This document shows positions 27,747 to 40,424 of a DNA stretch of 51,817 nt, piece after piece. The notes under the pieces were generated by a model. The model searched no databases. It had not been told where the DNA came from and saw only the letters and a list, made by a program, of their open reading frames with translations. Position 1 is the first letter of the stretch. Each line of letters starts with the position of its first letter. Origin of the DNA: Flavobacteriales bacterium (GTDB taxonomy: Bacteria; Bacteroidota; Bacteroidia; Flavobacteriales_D; Crocinitomicaceae). Where the stretch lies: the NCBI GenBank assembly GCA_947488235.1, contig CANLAQ010000015.1, forward strand, positions 1 to 51,817. Direction: 5' to 3'. The position numbers and the translations under genes were made by a program.

Positions 27747-27754
27747 CAAATATA
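27747..27754 (-). promoter_or_regulatory. -7 box upstream of clpC
   Basis: The minus strand reads TATATTTG, a full match to TAnnTTTG, 23 bases before the clpC ATG. No CtsR- or HrcA-type operator was seen in the 199-base gap shared with gyrA. Confidence 0.45.
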
Positions 27755-27854
27755 CTGAGAAAAGCTTCTAAAAATTCCATAATTATTCACAATTTATAAG
27801 CGCAATTTGTTAGTAATTATCTTAAAAAAAAGTCTTAAACGATGACGATTTTAC

Positions 27855-27862
27855 TAATTTTG
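27855..27862 (+). promoter_or_regulatory. -7 box upstream of gyrA
   Basis: TAATTTTG is a full match to TAnnTTTG, leaving a leader of about 55 bases before the gyrA ATG. The -33 element is unclear. Confidence 0.45.
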
Positions 27863-27922
27863 GGAGCCTTGTATTATTATGAGGTCAAATAAAGAATAAA
27901 AATAGAATTTAGTTAAAAAAAT

Positions 27923-30535
27923 ATGGCAGAAGGAGAAAGAATAATTCAGATTAACATTGAAGATGAAATGAAGTCAGCTTACATCGATTATTCGATGTCA
28001 GTAATTGTTTCTAGAGCACTTCCAGATGTGAGAGATGGTTTTAAACCAGTGCACAGAAGGGTACTTTATGGCATGCAAGACTTAGGAGTATATTCTAATA
28101 AGGCACACAAGAAATCAGCAAGAATTGTTGGAGAGGTTCTAGGAAAGTACCATCCACATGGTGATAGTTCTGTATATGATACCATGGTGCGTATGGCGCA
28201 GCCTTGGTCTTTGCGTTATCCATTGGTTGACGGTCAAGGTAACTTTGGTTCTGTTGATGGAGATAGTCCTGCAGCAATGCGTTATACTGAGGCGCGATTG
28301 AGAAAAATTGCAGAAGAAATGTTGGACGATTTAGAGAAAGAAACTGTTGATTTCCGTCCAAATTTCGATGATAGTTTAACGGAACCTTCTGTACTTCCAA
28401 CAAAGATTCCTAATCTATTAATTAATGGAGCGAGTGGAATTGCCGTTGGAATGGCAACGAATATGGCACCGCATAATCTTTCTGAGGTTATTGATGGTAT
28501 TATTGCCATGGTGGACGATAAGGACATCGAGATTGAAGAATTATTAAAATATGTAAAGGCTCCAGATTTCCCAACTGGTGGAATTATTTATGGTTACGAG
28601 GGTGTTAGAGATGCTTTATTAACAGGTCGCGGAAGAATTGTCATTCGTGGAAAGGCAGAAATTGAAGAAGTTAATGGAAGAGAGCAAATCATTGTAACTG
28701 AAATTCCATATCAAGTAAACAAAGCAGAGATGATCAAAAAGATCGCTGACTTAGTGAACGATAAAAAAATTGAAGGGATTTCTGATTTACGAGATGAATC
28801 TGACCGTAATGGTATGCGAATTGTCTTTGAAATCAAACGCGATGCGATTGCCAATGTGGTTCTTAATAAGTTGTATAAATTCACTGCGCTTCAAACTTCA
28901 TTTTCTGTAAATAACATTTGTTTGGTTGATGGCCGTCCAAGGCTATTGAATTTAAGAGACATTATAGAGCAATTTATTTTGTTCCGTCATGAGGTTGTTA
29001 TTAGAAGAACAACTTTTGATTTGAGAAAAGCGGAAGAGCGTGCTCATATTTTAGAAGGATTGATTATTGCTTCAGATAATATTGATGAAGTAATTGAAAT
29101 TATCAAAACTTCTGATAGTCCGGATCATGCAAGAGAAAGATTGTCGGAAAGATTTGGATTGTCAGAAATCCAAACGCGTGCTATCGTAGATATGAGATTG
29201 CGTCATTTGACGGGTCTGGAACAAGATAAATTGCGTGCTGAGTTTGATGATTTGATGAAATTAATCACTGATTTAAAGGATATTCTTGCTAATGAATCAA
29301 GAAGAATGCAAATCATTAAGGATGAACTCATCGATGTCAAAGCAAAATATGGCGACGAACGACGCTCTTCAATTGAGTACTCAGCAAGCGAAATGCGCAT
29401 GGAAGATTTAATTGCAGATGAGGAGGTTGTTATTACTATATCTCACGCTGGTTATATCAAGAGAACTAATTTAGCGGAATATAAAGTTCAAAATAGAGGT
29501 GGAATGGGTTCTAAAGGTTCTACCACAAGAGATAAAGATTTCTTAGAACATTTATTCGTAGCCACCAACCACAATTATTTATTGATCTTCACTGAAAAAG
29601 GTAGATGTTTCTGGATGCGTGTTTATGAAATTCCAGAAGGAAATAAATTATCTAAAGGCCGTGCGATCCAAAACTTAATTAATATTCCTCAAGACGATAA
29701 TGTTAAGGCATATGTTAAGGTTCAAGATTTGATGGATAAAGAGTACACTTCAAATAATTTCATTATTATGTGTACCAAGCTTGGTGTGATTAAGAAAACT
29801 TCATTAGAAGCTTATTCTCGTCCAAGAGCAAATGGTATTAATGCGATTACCATTAGAGATAATGATGTTCTATTAGAAGCAAGATTAACCAACGGGACGA
29901 ATGAAATCGTAATGGCTACCAATTCTGGTCGCGCTATTCGATTCAACGAATCCAAAGTAAGACCAATGGGTAGAAATGCCTCAGGGGTTCGCGGGGTTAC
30001 TTTAATTTCTGAAACAGATGAAGTAATTGGAATGATCTGTGTTGAAGATATTTTCTCTACTATTTTAGTGGTTTCAGAAAAAGGATATGGAAAGAGAACT
30101 TACTTGAACGATCCAGAAGACAAAGAGCCTGTATATAGAATTACCAATAGAGGTGGTAAAGGGGTTAAGACCTTAAATGTCACTGAAAAAACAGGTAAAT
30201 TACTTTCCATTCAAAATGTATTTGATGAGGATGATTTAATGATTATCACCAAGTCTGGCGTTACGATAAGAATGCACATCGACACCCTAAGAACTATGGG
30301 TAGAGCAGCACAAGGTGTTCGTCTAATTACTTTGAAAAACAATGCTGAAATAGCTGCTATTGCTCGTGTTCCAAGAAGTGAAGATGAGGATGAAGACGAA
30401 ATAATGGAGGCTGCAATTGATGGTGAAGTATTGGAAGATATTATTGAGGACGATACAACAGAAGATGATATCATAGAAGAAGATTTGCCAGAAGAAGAAA
30501 ATGGCACGGAACTTGAAAATGATGATGAGGAATAA
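27923..30535 (+). CDS. gyrA: DNA gyrase subunit A
   Basis: The breakage-and-rejoining subunit of gyrase, 870 residues. The catalytic tyrosine is Tyr121 in [10 protein letters not shown]. The quinolone-determining region reads [17 protein letters not shown], with Ser and Asp at the usual positions, so it looks wild type. The C-terminal beta-pinwheel has the GyrA box-like segment [10 protein letters not shown]. The last ~55 residues are a very acidic tail ([11 protein letters not shown] onward to NDDEE). Acidic gyrA tails occur in several phyla and can tune wrapping. A TPR gene follows 25 bases later. Confidence 0.97.
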   Translation: MAEGERIIQINIEDEMKSAYIDYSMSVIVSRALPDVRDGFKPVHRRVLYGMQDLGVYSNKAHKKSARIVGEVLGKYHPHGDSSVYDTMVRMAQPWSLRYPLVDGQGNFGSVDGDSPAAMRYTEARLRKIAEEMLDDLEKETVDFRPNFDDSLTEPSVLPTKIPNLLINGASGIAVGMATNMAPHNLSEVIDGIIAMVDDKDIEIEELLKYVKAPDFPTGGIIYGYEGVRDALLTGRGRIVIRGKAEIEEVNGREQIIVTEIPYQVNKAEMIKKIADLVNDKKIEGISDLRDESDRNGMRIVFEIKRDAIANVVLNKLYKFTALQTSFSVNNICLVDGRPRLLNLRDIIEQFILFRHEVVIRRTTFDLRKAEERAHILEGLIIASDNIDEVIEIIKTSDSPDHARERLSERFGLSEIQTRAIVDMRLRHLTGLEQDKLRAEFDDLMKLITDLKDILANESRRMQIIKDELIDVKAKYGDERRSSIEYSASEMRMEDLIADEEVVITISHAGYIKRTNLAEYKVQNRGGMGSKGSTTRDKDFLEHLFVATNHNYLLIFTEKGRCFWMRVYEIPEGNKLSKGRAIQNLINIPQDDNVKAYVKVQDLMDKEYTSNNFIIMCTKLGVIKKTSLEAYSRPRANGINAITIRDNDVLLEARLTNGTNEIVMATNSGRAIRFNESKVRPMGRNASGVRGVTLISETDEVIGMICVEDIFSTILVVSEKGYGKRTYLNDPEDKEPVYRITNRGGKGVKTLNVTEKTGKLLSIQNVFDEDDLMIITKSGVTIRMHIDTLRTMGRAAQGVRLITLKNNAEIAAIARVPRSEDEDEDEIMEAAIDGEVLEDIIEDDTTEDDIIEEDLPEEENGTELENDDEE

Positions 30536-30543
30536 TATATTTG
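30536..30543 (+). promoter_or_regulatory. -7 box between gyrA and the TPR gene
   Basis: TATATTTG is a full match to TAnnTTTG that begins at the last base of the gyrA stop region and ends 17 bases before the next ATG. It could give the TPR gene its own promoter. Confidence 0.4.
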
Positions 30544-30560
30544 TTAACTAATTAAATTTT

Positions 30561-31688
30561 ATGAAAAAGAATCTTCAAATTTATCTAAGTGCTTTTTTAG
30601 TATGCCTGAGCGTCTATTCGTTTGGACAAAAACAAAATCTTACTGACGCAGCATTGCGCATGAAGAAGTACAATCCAATGAATGGAATTGAACCTTCATT
30701 AAAATTATTAAATGAAGCAAAAAAGTTTATTGACCTTGCTGCTGTAAATACAGAAACTGCCAACAGTCCAAAAATGCACCTTTATCGTGCTGAAATTTAT
30801 TATGGACTGATTGAAATGGCGGGTATGGAAGCTGCAACAAGCGGAAAGGTAATGGATGAAACATTAGCGTCTGAATATGAAAAAATCGCCAAAGAAAGTT
30901 TTAAAAAAGTATTTGAAGACCCGAAGAAGGTTCATGTAGGTGAAGCTGAAAATTTCATCAATTTCCGTGTTAATTACATCTTCGAAATGGGAATCAAATC
31001 TTATACCAATAAGAAATTTGAAGATGCAACTGATTTGTTCATTGGAGCTTATGAAGTGAGTAAGTTTCTTGACAAAGAATATAAAGATGCAAGTGTTAAT
31101 GCTTATTTAAGTATGAGTCAAGCAGTGGATTCATTTTTGACCATTAAGCAATTTGAAAAAGCAAAAACCATTGCAAATAAGGTGTATGAAATTTCGCCAA
31201 CTAATATCGATGTTTTGATTAGTTTAATTAACATTTATCTAGCTGACAACGACTTAATTAACGCTGAAAAATACACCAGTGAAGCGCTTGCTCTTGACCC
31301 AAATAACAAACAATTGTATTATGTTTTGGGTACTTCTTACATGACTTTAAAACAAAATGAAAAAGCAGAAGAAGCACTAACTAAGGCGCTTGCAATTGAT
31401 ACCTCTTATGGAGATGCTCAATATCAATTGGGTGCACATTTATTCAATTGGTCCAACGAATTAAAATATCAAGCCGGTCAAATGGATTACAAAGATCCTA
31501 AAGCTCCAATTTTAGAAGCACAGGCAAAAGATATGTTGCTGCGCGCTATGCCCTTATTAGAAGCTTATGCTATAAAGAATCCAACCGATAAATATGTTCT
31601 TGAAATTTTACAAAAGTCTCATTATAAGCTTGGAAATAAAGAAAAGTCGGAAGCATTCAAAAAGCGTGTTGAAGCTTTAAAACAATAA
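30561..31688 (+). CDS. Exported tetratricopeptide-repeat protein
   Basis: A 375-residue protein with a signal peptide (MKKNLQIYLSAFLVCLSVYSFGQ) and helical TPR units, clearest between residues ~145 and 300 (ALALDPNNKQLYYVLGTSYMTLKQNEKAEEAL and the following repeat). It probably works as a periplasmic or outer-membrane scaffold for protein-protein contacts. Its partner is unknown. It follows gyrA closely but has its own -7 box and a strong terminator behind it, so its expression may be separate. Confidence 0.8.
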   Translation: MKKNLQIYLSAFLVCLSVYSFGQKQNLTDAALRMKKYNPMNGIEPSLKLLNEAKKFIDLAAVNTETANSPKMHLYRAEIYYGLIEMAGMEAATSGKVMDETLASEYEKIAKESFKKVFEDPKKVHVGEAENFINFRVNYIFEMGIKSYTNKKFEDATDLFIGAYEVSKFLDKEYKDASVNAYLSMSQAVDSFLTIKQFEKAKTIANKVYEISPTNIDVLISLINIYLADNDLINAEKYTSEALALDPNNKQLYYVLGTSYMTLKQNEKAEEALTKALAIDTSYGDAQYQLGAHLFNWSNELKYQAGQMDYKDPKAPILEAQAKDMLLRAMPLLEAYAIKNPTDKYVLEILQKSHYKLGNKEKSEAFKKRVEALKQ

Positions 31689-31691
31689 TTT

Positions 31692-31718
31692 AAACTGCCG
31701 AAAGGCAGTTTTTTTTTT
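31692..31718 (+). terminator. Rho-independent terminator after the TPR gene
   Basis: Stem AAACTGCC / GGCAGTTT (31692-31699 and 31704-31711) capped by a GAAA tetraloop and followed by a T-run. The next gene starts only three bases after the T-run. Confidence 0.92.
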
Positions 31719-31720
31719 GA

Positions 31721-33085
31721 ATGAAAATTAAAATCGGAATTATTGGAGGTGGCTTTTCTGGCGCAATGCTGGCAAGACATTTATTAAATTCCAAGCAAAA
31801 TCTTGAAATTTATATTTTCAATAACGATGCTAAATTTGGTCGTGGTATCGCCTACCAAGCACAAATAGACTCCCTCCTACTCAATGTTCCTGCTGGAAAG
31901 ATGAGCGCCTATTCCAATCAGCCCGATCATTTTGTAGATTGGCTCAATAAAGAGAATAAAGAATCTAAAGATGAATTTGATCAGAAATTTGTCGCCCGTA
32001 ATGAATATGGTTGTTACCTCTCAGAAATATGGGAAGAAACTAAGAAAATCGCAGCATTATCTGGTCATATAATTCATCCTGTAATTGGTAAAGCACTTCA
32101 AATTATTCCAAAAGATGGAGCTTTGGAACTACAGACCCATGAACTCAACTTATCCTTAGACTTTTGTGTTTTAGCTTGTGGGAATTCTTTACCTACCCGT
32201 CCTAAAACAATAGCTGAAAAAAACTTTAATTCAAAACGATACAGCAACAATCCTTGGCATATCAAAGTAGAGGCAATTCAGCCGGATAAGGAAGTTCTCA
32301 TATTAGGTGCAGGTTTGACTATGGTGGATGCTATCCAGGTTTTAAGAGCCAATGGATTCAAAGGAAAAGTCAATTGTATTTCCCCACATGGATTCAATAT
32401 ACTTCCTTATGAAAAACCAACAGAAGAATTACCAAGTGAACTCAAGTTTATTAATATACCCATTAGACTTTCAGAAATACTAAAGTTGTTTCATCAGGAA
32501 ATGCGCTTATATCCAACAAAAATAGCAGATCTAGTTGCCTTATTAAGGGCGAAATCAGGTGCTATCTGGTCAAATTTCACCCATGAAGAGCGTGATTTTT
32601 TTATGCGCCATTTGCGTCATAAATGGGGTGTTGCAAGACACAGAATCCCTCCTGAATCCTATGCGATTTTACAAGATGAAATTAAAAATAAGTCCCTTCA
32701 AATTCATGCGGGAAAAATAACTGCTATGGAATTTCAAGAATCTTTAGTTTTTGTTGAATTCCAGGAAAGAAATAGTAATAAAAAAAGGCATCTTTGCGTG
32801 CAGCATGTAATTAATTGTACCGGTCCAGCTTCGGATATTACAATACCAAATGGTGGAATTTTAAATTCCTTGTGTCAAAATGATATCATCCAAGCAGATC
32901 CATTATTTCTCGGTGTCAAAACAGATGTAAACAATTACCAAGTTTATTCAAAGGAAAACTATCCTATATATGCTCTGGGGAATTTACTTAAGGGAGAACT
33001 TTGGGAAACAACTGCTATCAATGAATTAAGAATCCAATGCGAGGAATTAGCCCAAGTGCTTATCAATACTTTTAATAAACAATAA
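31721..33085 (+). CDS. FAD/NAD(P)-binding oxidoreductase-like protein
   Basis: A 454-residue protein with a Rossmann start (KIGIIGGGFSGAMLARHLL) binding FAD, followed by the FAD-NAD(P)-binding family signature FGRGIAYQ...LLNVPAGKMS. A second nucleotide-binding motif occurs mid-protein (EVLILGAGLTMVDAIQVL), and INCTGPASD lies near the C-terminus. Relatives are often annotated as hydroxyacylglutathione-like or lysine-hydroxylase-like FAD proteins, but no reaction is established. It starts right after a terminator and 19 bases before a BatA-type gene, as the first gene of a four-gene run. Confidence 0.8.
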   Translation: MKIKIGIIGGGFSGAMLARHLLNSKQNLEIYIFNNDAKFGRGIAYQAQIDSLLLNVPAGKMSAYSNQPDHFVDWLNKENKESKDEFDQKFVARNEYGCYLSEIWEETKKIAALSGHIIHPVIGKALQIIPKDGALELQTHELNLSLDFCVLACGNSLPTRPKTIAEKNFNSKRYSNNPWHIKVEAIQPDKEVLILGAGLTMVDAIQVLRANGFKGKVNCISPHGFNILPYEKPTEELPSELKFINIPIRLSEILKLFHQEMRLYPTKIADLVALLRAKSGAIWSNFTHEERDFFMRHLRHKWGVARHRIPPESYAILQDEIKNKSLQIHAGKITAMEFQESLVFVEFQERNSNKKRHLCVQHVINCTGPASDITIPNGGILNSLCQNDIIQADPLFLGVKTDVNNYQVYSKENYPIYALGNLLKGELWETTAINELRIQCEELAQVLINTFNKQ

Positions 33086-33092
33086 TATTTGC

Positions 33093-33100
33093 TAACTTTG
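33093..33100 (+). promoter_or_regulatory. Possible -7 box directly before the BatA-type gene
   Basis: TAACTTTG matches TAnnTTTG exactly but ends only four bases before the ATG. If used, it would give a leaderless or nearly leaderless mRNA. Chance occurrence is quite possible. Confidence 0.25.
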
Positions 33101-33104
33101 ACTT

Positions 33105-35153
33105 ATGGAATTTGTTTATCCGGGTTTTCTTTGGCTCCTCAGCCTCATCAGCATTCCGATAATAATTCACTTATTTCATTTTAGAAAATACAAAACCCTC
33201 TACTTTTCCTCTCTACAATTTATTCAGAAAATAGATCAGGAAAATAAATCCACCCAAAAATTAAAGCACTTATTAATTTTATTAAGTCGGATCTTATTAA
33301 TTATAGCGGCTGTTCTTGCCTTTGCGCAACCTTATATTCCTGCGAATGGAATAAAAGACCATAATGGAAATAATGTAATCGCTTTGTATTTGGACAATAC
33401 ATTTTCTATGACTGCAAAAGGTGTTGAAGGAGAGCTCTTGTCTGAAGGTAGAGAAATCATTCGGAAAATAATAATTGATGCTGGAGTATCCACCAAGTTT
33501 ATTTTAAATACCAATAAATTAGATGGACTCGAAAAAAGAATGCTCACCCAAGTCGAAGCATTAACGCAATTAGATCTCATTAAAGAAAGTTCCATTACAC
33601 GGAATTTAGACGATGTAATTCGATGGCAAAAAGATTTTATTGAACGGGAAAATAGAGAGCAGAATCAGATTGCAAGTATTCAATATGTTTTAGTTTCTGA
33701 CTTTCAAAAATGTAGCTTTAAAACCAATAAATTAAGCGCTGATAATAAATCAAATTATTATCCCATTCAACTTGTACCACAAGTTAAATCAAACTTTTAC
33801 ATAGATTCAGTATACTTTGCTTCTCCAGTGCACAGAATAGATGAACCTAATGAATTGTTTGTAAGAATGGTCAATGCCTCTGATGAAAACGCTAAAAACA
33901 TAGAATTAAAAGTAAAATTAGGAAATCAAAAACGAAGCATGTTTCTTGATTTAAAAGCCAATGAAAAACAAACTACAAGTTTTCAATTTACACCTTATAA
34001 AACTGGAACTCAAGAAGGAATCGTAGAAATTGAAGACCGCCATTTATTTTGGGATGACACTTATTACTTCAATATTAATATCGCCAAAGAAAGTTCTGTA
34101 TTGATCATTGATGGTCCAAGCGCTAGTAAGTCGATTTCAAATGTGTACAGTGTAGAACCATTTTTTAAAGTAACAAGCTGCGAACAATTATCCTTCTCTG
34201 GAGACCAATTAAACAACAAAGATTTAATAGTATTAAATGGATTAAATGAAATAAGTTCTGGATTGATTGAAGCACTTGTAGATGCCTCTAAACAGGGAAT
34301 AACGATTTGCCTATTTCCAGGCGATAAAATCGACAAAGGATCCTATAGTTCACTTCTTGATGGGCTCAATTTACCTTCATTGGGAAGTCTGATCACCAAT
34401 GGAAATGCCTTAAATAAAATTGATTATCGAAATAGTTTTTTTAAAGGAATGTTTGATCAAGAGAAGACTTCTTTAAATATGCCATTGATAAAAAAATCAT
34501 ACCAAGTAAATGCTGCATCAAGAATGGGAAATATCGAATTGCTTACGCAAAGAAATGGCTTTCCCTTATTCATGAAAAACACTGGACCACATGCCAATTA
34601 TTTATTTAGTACTTCACTCGCTTCAGAATTTGGAGATTTCACACAAAATGCTCTTTTTCCTGCCTTGCTATTGCGCATTGCATCCTTGAGTAAAAGAGAT
34701 TTGCCTTTATTTTCAACTATTGGAGTAGATGCTTCCATTCAAATTGATCTTCAAAATGACGACGAAGTACCCTTAAAATTAGTGAGCAATAAAATTGAAT
34801 TTATCCCTCAAATTAGAAAAGACGCCTCCAGTACTTTTATTTCTATTGCAGGGTCCGAAGCTATAGAGAAACTAAGCGCTGGCTCCTATATTATTAAAGA
34901 TGAAAGTGAATTAGGACGCATAGCCATTAATTACGATCGAAAAGAATCCAGTACAGATTTGATGGATGAAAAAGAAATAATAAACGCCTTCGAAAATGCA
35001 GGTATAAAAAATTGTACCTTTAAAGCCGTTACAGAAGGTCAAAGTGCTACAAAACTAGAATTAGACAAACCATTTGAATACTGGCGCGTATTCATTTTGT
35101 TGGCCTTACTGTTTGTACTGATAGAAATGATTTTATTAAGATTTTGGAAATAA
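33105..35153 (+). CDS. BatA-domain membrane protein
   Basis: A 682-residue inner-membrane protein. The N-terminus is the BatA double-membrane-segment domain ([21 protein letters not shown] and [22 protein letters not shown] second helix at ~60-78). A von Willebrand A-like region follows, with a weak MIDAS-like LDNTFSM, then a periplasmic part and a final helix ([17 protein letters not shown]). Related Bat proteins are linked to stress tolerance and MoxR ATPase systems, but no moxR or other bat gene is nearby. It is followed after seven bases by a dihydroorotase-like gene, an arrangement recurrent in Bacteroidota as far as I recall. Confidence 0.85.
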   Translation: MEFVYPGFLWLLSLISIPIIIHLFHFRKYKTLYFSSLQFIQKIDQENKSTQKLKHLLILLSRILLIIAAVLAFAQPYIPANGIKDHNGNNVIALYLDNTFSMTAKGVEGELLSEGREIIRKIIIDAGVSTKFILNTNKLDGLEKRMLTQVEALTQLDLIKESSITRNLDDVIRWQKDFIERENREQNQIASIQYVLVSDFQKCSFKTNKLSADNKSNYYPIQLVPQVKSNFYIDSVYFASPVHRIDEPNELFVRMVNASDENAKNIELKVKLGNQKRSMFLDLKANEKQTTSFQFTPYKTGTQEGIVEIEDRHLFWDDTYYFNINIAKESSVLIIDGPSASKSISNVYSVEPFFKVTSCEQLSFSGDQLNNKDLIVLNGLNEISSGLIEALVDASKQGITICLFPGDKIDKGSYSSLLDGLNLPSLGSLITNGNALNKIDYRNSFFKGMFDQEKTSLNMPLIKKSYQVNAASRMGNIELLTQRNGFPLFMKNTGPHANYLFSTSLASEFGDFTQNALFPALLLRIASLSKRDLPLFSTIGVDASIQIDLQNDDEVPLKLVSNKIEFIPQIRKDASSTFISIAGSEAIEKLSAGSYIIKDESELGRIAINYDRKESSTDLMDEKEIINAFENAGIKNCTFKAVTEGQSATKLELDKPFEYWRVFILLALLFVLIEMILLRFWK

Positions 35154-35160
35154 AAAAAGT

Positions 35161-36417
35161 ATGAAAATCCTTTTAAAAAATGCAACAATCATAGATAAGG
35201 CTTCTTCCTTTAACGGGAAAGTAATGGACCTCCTCATTGAGGACGGGATGATTAAATCGATTGAAAAAATCATTAAAGATGAAGATGCGATTGCAATTAC
35301 TTCTCCAAATTTATGTGTTTCTCAAGGATGGGTAGATTTTAAATCAGATTTTTGCGACCCAGGTCACGAACACAAAGAAACCATAGAATCAGGTTTAGAT
35401 GCGGCAGCTTTCGGGGGATTCACACATGTTGGAATCGTTCCTTCAACTCAGCCTGCAATAGATTCAAAATCTCAAGTAGAATACATTAGAAATAGAGCGC
35501 AACACCATGCCGTTGAAGCCATTCCAATTGGTGCAATTACTAAAGGTTTGAATGGGGAGGAACTTGCTGAAATGTACGATCAATTTCAATCAGGTGTGCG
35601 GTGGTTTTCAGATGATCAACATACCAATTCAGCGGGTATTAACTACAGAGCCCTACTCTACGCTCAAAATTTCTCTGGAAAACTTATAGCATTTTCTAGA
35701 AATGCTTCCATGTCAGGAGGAGGAATGGTAAACGAAGGGGTCGCATCAACAAGAACTGGATTAAAAGCAGATCCTTCCATCGCAGAAGTGATCGCTATAG
35801 AACAACATATTTCCTTGGTATCCTATACCGATGGTCAATTACATTTGAGTGGAATATCCGCTGCGAAAAGTGTAGCATTAATTCGAGCTGCCAAAAAACA
35901 AGGACTTAGAATAACAGCCGATGTGCATCTTATGAATCTTTGTTTTACGGAATTAAACCTCTTAGATTTTGATTCGAATTTCAAAGTATTACCTGTTCTA
36001 AGAACCGAAGCAGATAGACAAGCATTACTTGCAGGTATTTTAGACGGAACCATTGATGCCATTGTTTCAGATCACCGTCCGGCTGACGATGAAGAAAAAG
36101 AAGTTGAATTTGACCATGCTACTTTTGGAACCATTCAATTACAATCATTTTTCTCTGCATTAAACGAAATTAAAGAGGTCAAAACCGAAACTTGGATTGA
36201 TATTTTATCGAACAGAGCAAGAAAAACTTTCGATATTGAATTGGCTCCGATTGAAATTGGAAACCAAGCCGACCTTACTTTTTTCGACCCAAGCGCGACT
36301 TGGACTTTTAACAAACAAAATCTCATATCAACTCATGGATATAGTGCTTTCTTTAATAAAACGCTATCGGGTGAAGTTCTAGGAATCATAAACAAGGGCA
36401 TTGCTTTAATAAAATAA
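35161..36417 (+). CDS. Dihydroorotase homologue lacking metal ligands
   Basis: A 418-residue member of the amidohydrolase/dihydroorotase family. The fold signatures are kept ([63 protein letters not shown]). The metal-binding His-x-His that should follow the Asp reads Lys61-Ser-Asp63. The His pair near TADVHLMNL is also altered. It is therefore probably not a working dihydroorotase. In some bacteria such inactive homologues stabilise aspartate transcarbamoylase as structural partners. An active pyrC would be needed elsewhere in the genome. It lies between the BatA-type and methyltransferase genes. Confidence 0.85.
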   Translation: MKILLKNATIIDKASSFNGKVMDLLIEDGMIKSIEKIIKDEDAIAITSPNLCVSQGWVDFKSDFCDPGHEHKETIESGLDAAAFGGFTHVGIVPSTQPAIDSKSQVEYIRNRAQHHAVEAIPIGAITKGLNGEELAEMYDQFQSGVRWFSDDQHTNSAGINYRALLYAQNFSGKLIAFSRNASMSGGGMVNEGVASTRTGLKADPSIAEVIAIEQHISLVSYTDGQLHLSGISAAKSVALIRAAKKQGLRITADVHLMNLCFTELNLLDFDSNFKVLPVLRTEADRQALLAGILDGTIDAIVSDHRPADDEEKEVEFDHATFGTIQLQSFFSALNEIKEVKTETWIDILSNRARKTFDIELAPIEIGNQADLTFFDPSATWTFNKQNLISTHGYSAFFNKTLSGEVLGIINKGIALIK

Positions 36418-36421
36418 ATGG

Positions 36422-36979
36422 ATGTCAAATAGAACTTTTTTAAGTCAGTTTTTTAAACAAAAAAGAATGGTGGGTGCCTTAGCACCTAGCTCTAGATTTC
36501 TAGCAGCTAAAATGTTGAACCACCTTCCGATTGAAAAAGCTTCGATAATTGTAGAATTAGGTCCTGGAACAGGAGTTTTTACTGATAAAATAATCAAAAG
36601 AATGGCGCCAAATGCGCATTTGATTGTAATTGAATTAAATGATATATTTTTTGAAAATATGTCTAAGAATTTCACTCAGCCTAATGTGCATCTGTATCAT
36701 GATTCCGCTGAAAAAATAGGTGATTTTATTCATGCGCTTGGAGCGAAACATGCAGATATCATTGTCTCCTCGCTCCCATTTACCGTATTTCCAAGTGAGA
36801 TTCGAGACGGTATTTTAAACAAGATTCATGAGTTTTTGAATCCCAATGGTCATTTTGTTCAATTTCAGTACTCATTGCATTCTAAAAAAGCGCTGAATCA
36901 AAGGTTTAATAAAACAAAAATTAAATTTACTCCTCTTAATTTCCCCCCTGCATTTATTTACACCTGTTCTAAGGCCTAA
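36422..36979 (+). CDS. SAM-dependent methyltransferase, phospholipid N-methyltransferase-like
   Basis: A 185-residue class I methyltransferase. The SAM motif I is IIVELGPGTGVFT, and acidic residue IELND ends strand 2. The post-I motif region SSLPFTVFP resembles the SGLP segment of PmtA-type phosphatidylethanolamine N-methyltransferases and of KsgA-like enzymes. The start FLSQFFKQKRMVGALAPSSRFLA is typical of the short PmtA-like group. The substrate may be a phospholipid headgroup, but rRNA or another target cannot be excluded. It starts four bases after the dihydroorotase-like gene and ends the run. Confidence 0.75.
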   Translation: MSNRTFLSQFFKQKRMVGALAPSSRFLAAKMLNHLPIEKASIIVELGPGTGVFTDKIIKRMAPNAHLIVIELNDIFFENMSKNFTQPNVHLYHDSAEKIGDFIHALGAKHADIIVSSLPFTVFPSEIRDGILNKIHEFLNPNGHFVQFQYSLHSKKALNQRFNKTKIKFTPLNFPPAFIYTCSKA

Positions 36980-36996
36980 TCTAAGACTTGTCTTAA

Positions 36997-38682
<1,686 letters not shown>

Positions 38683-38693
38683 TCTAGGCGCTT

Positions 38694-40424
38694 TTGGAAA
38701 CTATTGTATACCGTATAAACTGTCCCTCTAGTCACCAAAAACTACTTCATTTTGAAGCTAGTTTCCCTGCAACTCAAGAGCAAGTTCATTTACACATTTC
38801 GGCATGGAGACCAGGAAGATATGAATTGGCAAATTTCGCTAAAAACATAAAGAATTTCACGGTCTTTGATGATCAAATGAAACCTTGTGCTTATAGAAAA
38901 ATAAACAAAGATACCTGGGAAGTTGATACTTCGAAAACAACAAAAATTACCATAAGATACGCTTACTATTCCGCTGAACTCAATGCTGGTTCAACATTCA
39001 TTGATGATACTCAAATTTATATCAATCCGGTAAACTGTATTATTTATTCGGAAGAAGCTAAAGACTTACCCTTCGAACTTAATATTGAAGCTCCACAAAA
39101 TTGGATTAAAATGAGTTCTATGTTGGAGGATGATGGTGTATTTAGAGCATTAAATTTTGATGAACTTGCTGATTCCCCCTTACTAATTTCAAAAAATCTT
39201 CAATCAGCAAGTTATAACATTGAGGATACAGATTTTACGATTTGGGTAAACAACCATAAACCCATTGATTGGACGAAAATTATAGAAGATTTCTCAAAAT
39301 TCACCAAAGCTCAAATAGAAACTTTTGGAGAATTTCCATCAAAAACATTTGAATTTCTAATTCATTGTTTACCCTATACCGCTTACCACGGCGTGGAACA
39401 TTTAAAAAGTACCGTAATCACGCTCGGACCAACGCCTAATGTACTTGGGGATCAATATAATGACTTACTTGGAATCGCTTCTCATGAGCTCTACCATGTG
39501 TACAATGTCAAAAGTATTCGACCTATTGAGATGCTTCCTTACGATTTCAAGCAAGAAAATTATTCAAGTTTAGGCTATGTTTATGAAGGAATTACCACCT
39601 ATATGGGTGATTTATTTCTCTTGAAAAGTGGTGTTTTTACGCTTAAAGATTATCTAAAAGAATTGAGTGAGCAGCTACAAAAACATTTTGACAATCCAGG
39701 GAGGTTTTCCTATTCTGTTGCTGAATCATCCTTTGATACTTGGTTAGACGGATATGTTCCTGGAGTACCTGGACGAAAAGTTTCTATTTATACGGAAGGA
39801 TGTTTGTTGGCTTTTTGTGCAGATATAATGATTCGAAAAGCAAGTAATAATAAAGCGAATCTCGATGAAGTCATGAAACGCTTGTACTATGATTTCGCAC
39901 TAAAAAACATAGGGATTACTGAAAAAGATTATCGGAACGAACTTGAAAATATATCGGGAACTTCCTTTAAAGATTTTTTCGAGCATTATATTAATGGTAC
40001 GCATTCATTAGAAGGAATTTTAGTTGATTCATTAGATTATTTGGGATTAGAAATTAAACAAACACCTTCCAAACTATATGCTGAAGGTCGTTTAGGAATA
40101 AAAACTGTCAGGAAAAACGATAAAGAAATTATAAGTGCAATTTTTCCTGGAAGCCCCGGAGATATAGGTGGTTTAGCAATTCATGACGAAATTATTAGTG
40201 TCAATAAAACTCCAATAAATAACAATTTAGATCTATGGCTCAAATATTTTGAAGATGATATTAAGAGCTTTGAAATATTTAGAGAGGGAAAATCAATTGA
40301 AAAATCACTTCCTGAAGTCAATCGCTACTTTTATCAAACCCATGAAATTGAAGTAAAAAAGTCACTGATTCCAAGTCAACAAAAAGCAATCGCTGCATGG
40401 GCTTTAGAGGGCGTTAAAGAATAA
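38694..40424 (+). CDS. M61 family metallopeptidase with PDZ domain
   Basis: A 576-residue peptidase of the glycyl-aminopeptidase group. An N-terminal beta domain (residues ~1-160, HISAWRPGRYELANFAKNI) precedes the catalytic part with HELYH at 264-268, Glu265 as general base, and a downstream Glu in YVYEGITTYMGD as third zinc ligand. A PDZ domain (IFPGSPGDIGGLAIHDEII) lies near residues 475-545. There is no signal peptide, so it is probably cytosolic. The start is a TTG, since no ATG occurs until residue ~62, well inside the conserved region. It follows the ABC-F gene by 11 bases. Confidence 0.88.
   Translation: METIVYRINCPSSHQKLLHFEASFPATQEQVHLHISAWRPGRYELANFAKNIKNFTVFDDQMKPCAYRKINKDTWEVDTSKTTKITIRYAYYSAELNAGSTFIDDTQIYINPVNCIIYSEEAKDLPFELNIEAPQNWIKMSSMLEDDGVFRALNFDELADSPLLISKNLQSASYNIEDTDFTIWVNNHKPIDWTKIIEDFSKFTKAQIETFGEFPSKTFEFLIHCLPYTAYHGVEHLKSTVITLGPTPNVLGDQYNDLLGIASHELYHVYNVKSIRPIEMLPYDFKQENYSSLGYVYEGITTYMGDLFLLKSGVFTLKDYLKELSEQLQKHFDNPGRFSYSVAESSFDTWLDGYVPGVPGRKVSIYTEGCLLAFCADIMIRKASNNKANLDEVMKRLYYDFALKNIGITEKDYRNELENISGTSFKDFFEHYINGTHSLEGILVDSLDYLGLEIKQTPSKLYAEGRLGIKTVRKNDKEIISAIFPGSPGDIGGLAIHDEIISVNKTPINNNLDLWLKYFEDDIKSFEIFREGKSIEKSLPEVNRYFYQTHEIEVKKSLIPSQQKAIAAWALEGVKE

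Noticed and set aside
28095..28403. A 102-codon minus-strand frame
   Set aside because: It lies antisense within gyrA around the catalytic tyrosine region, which is strongly conserved on the plus strand.
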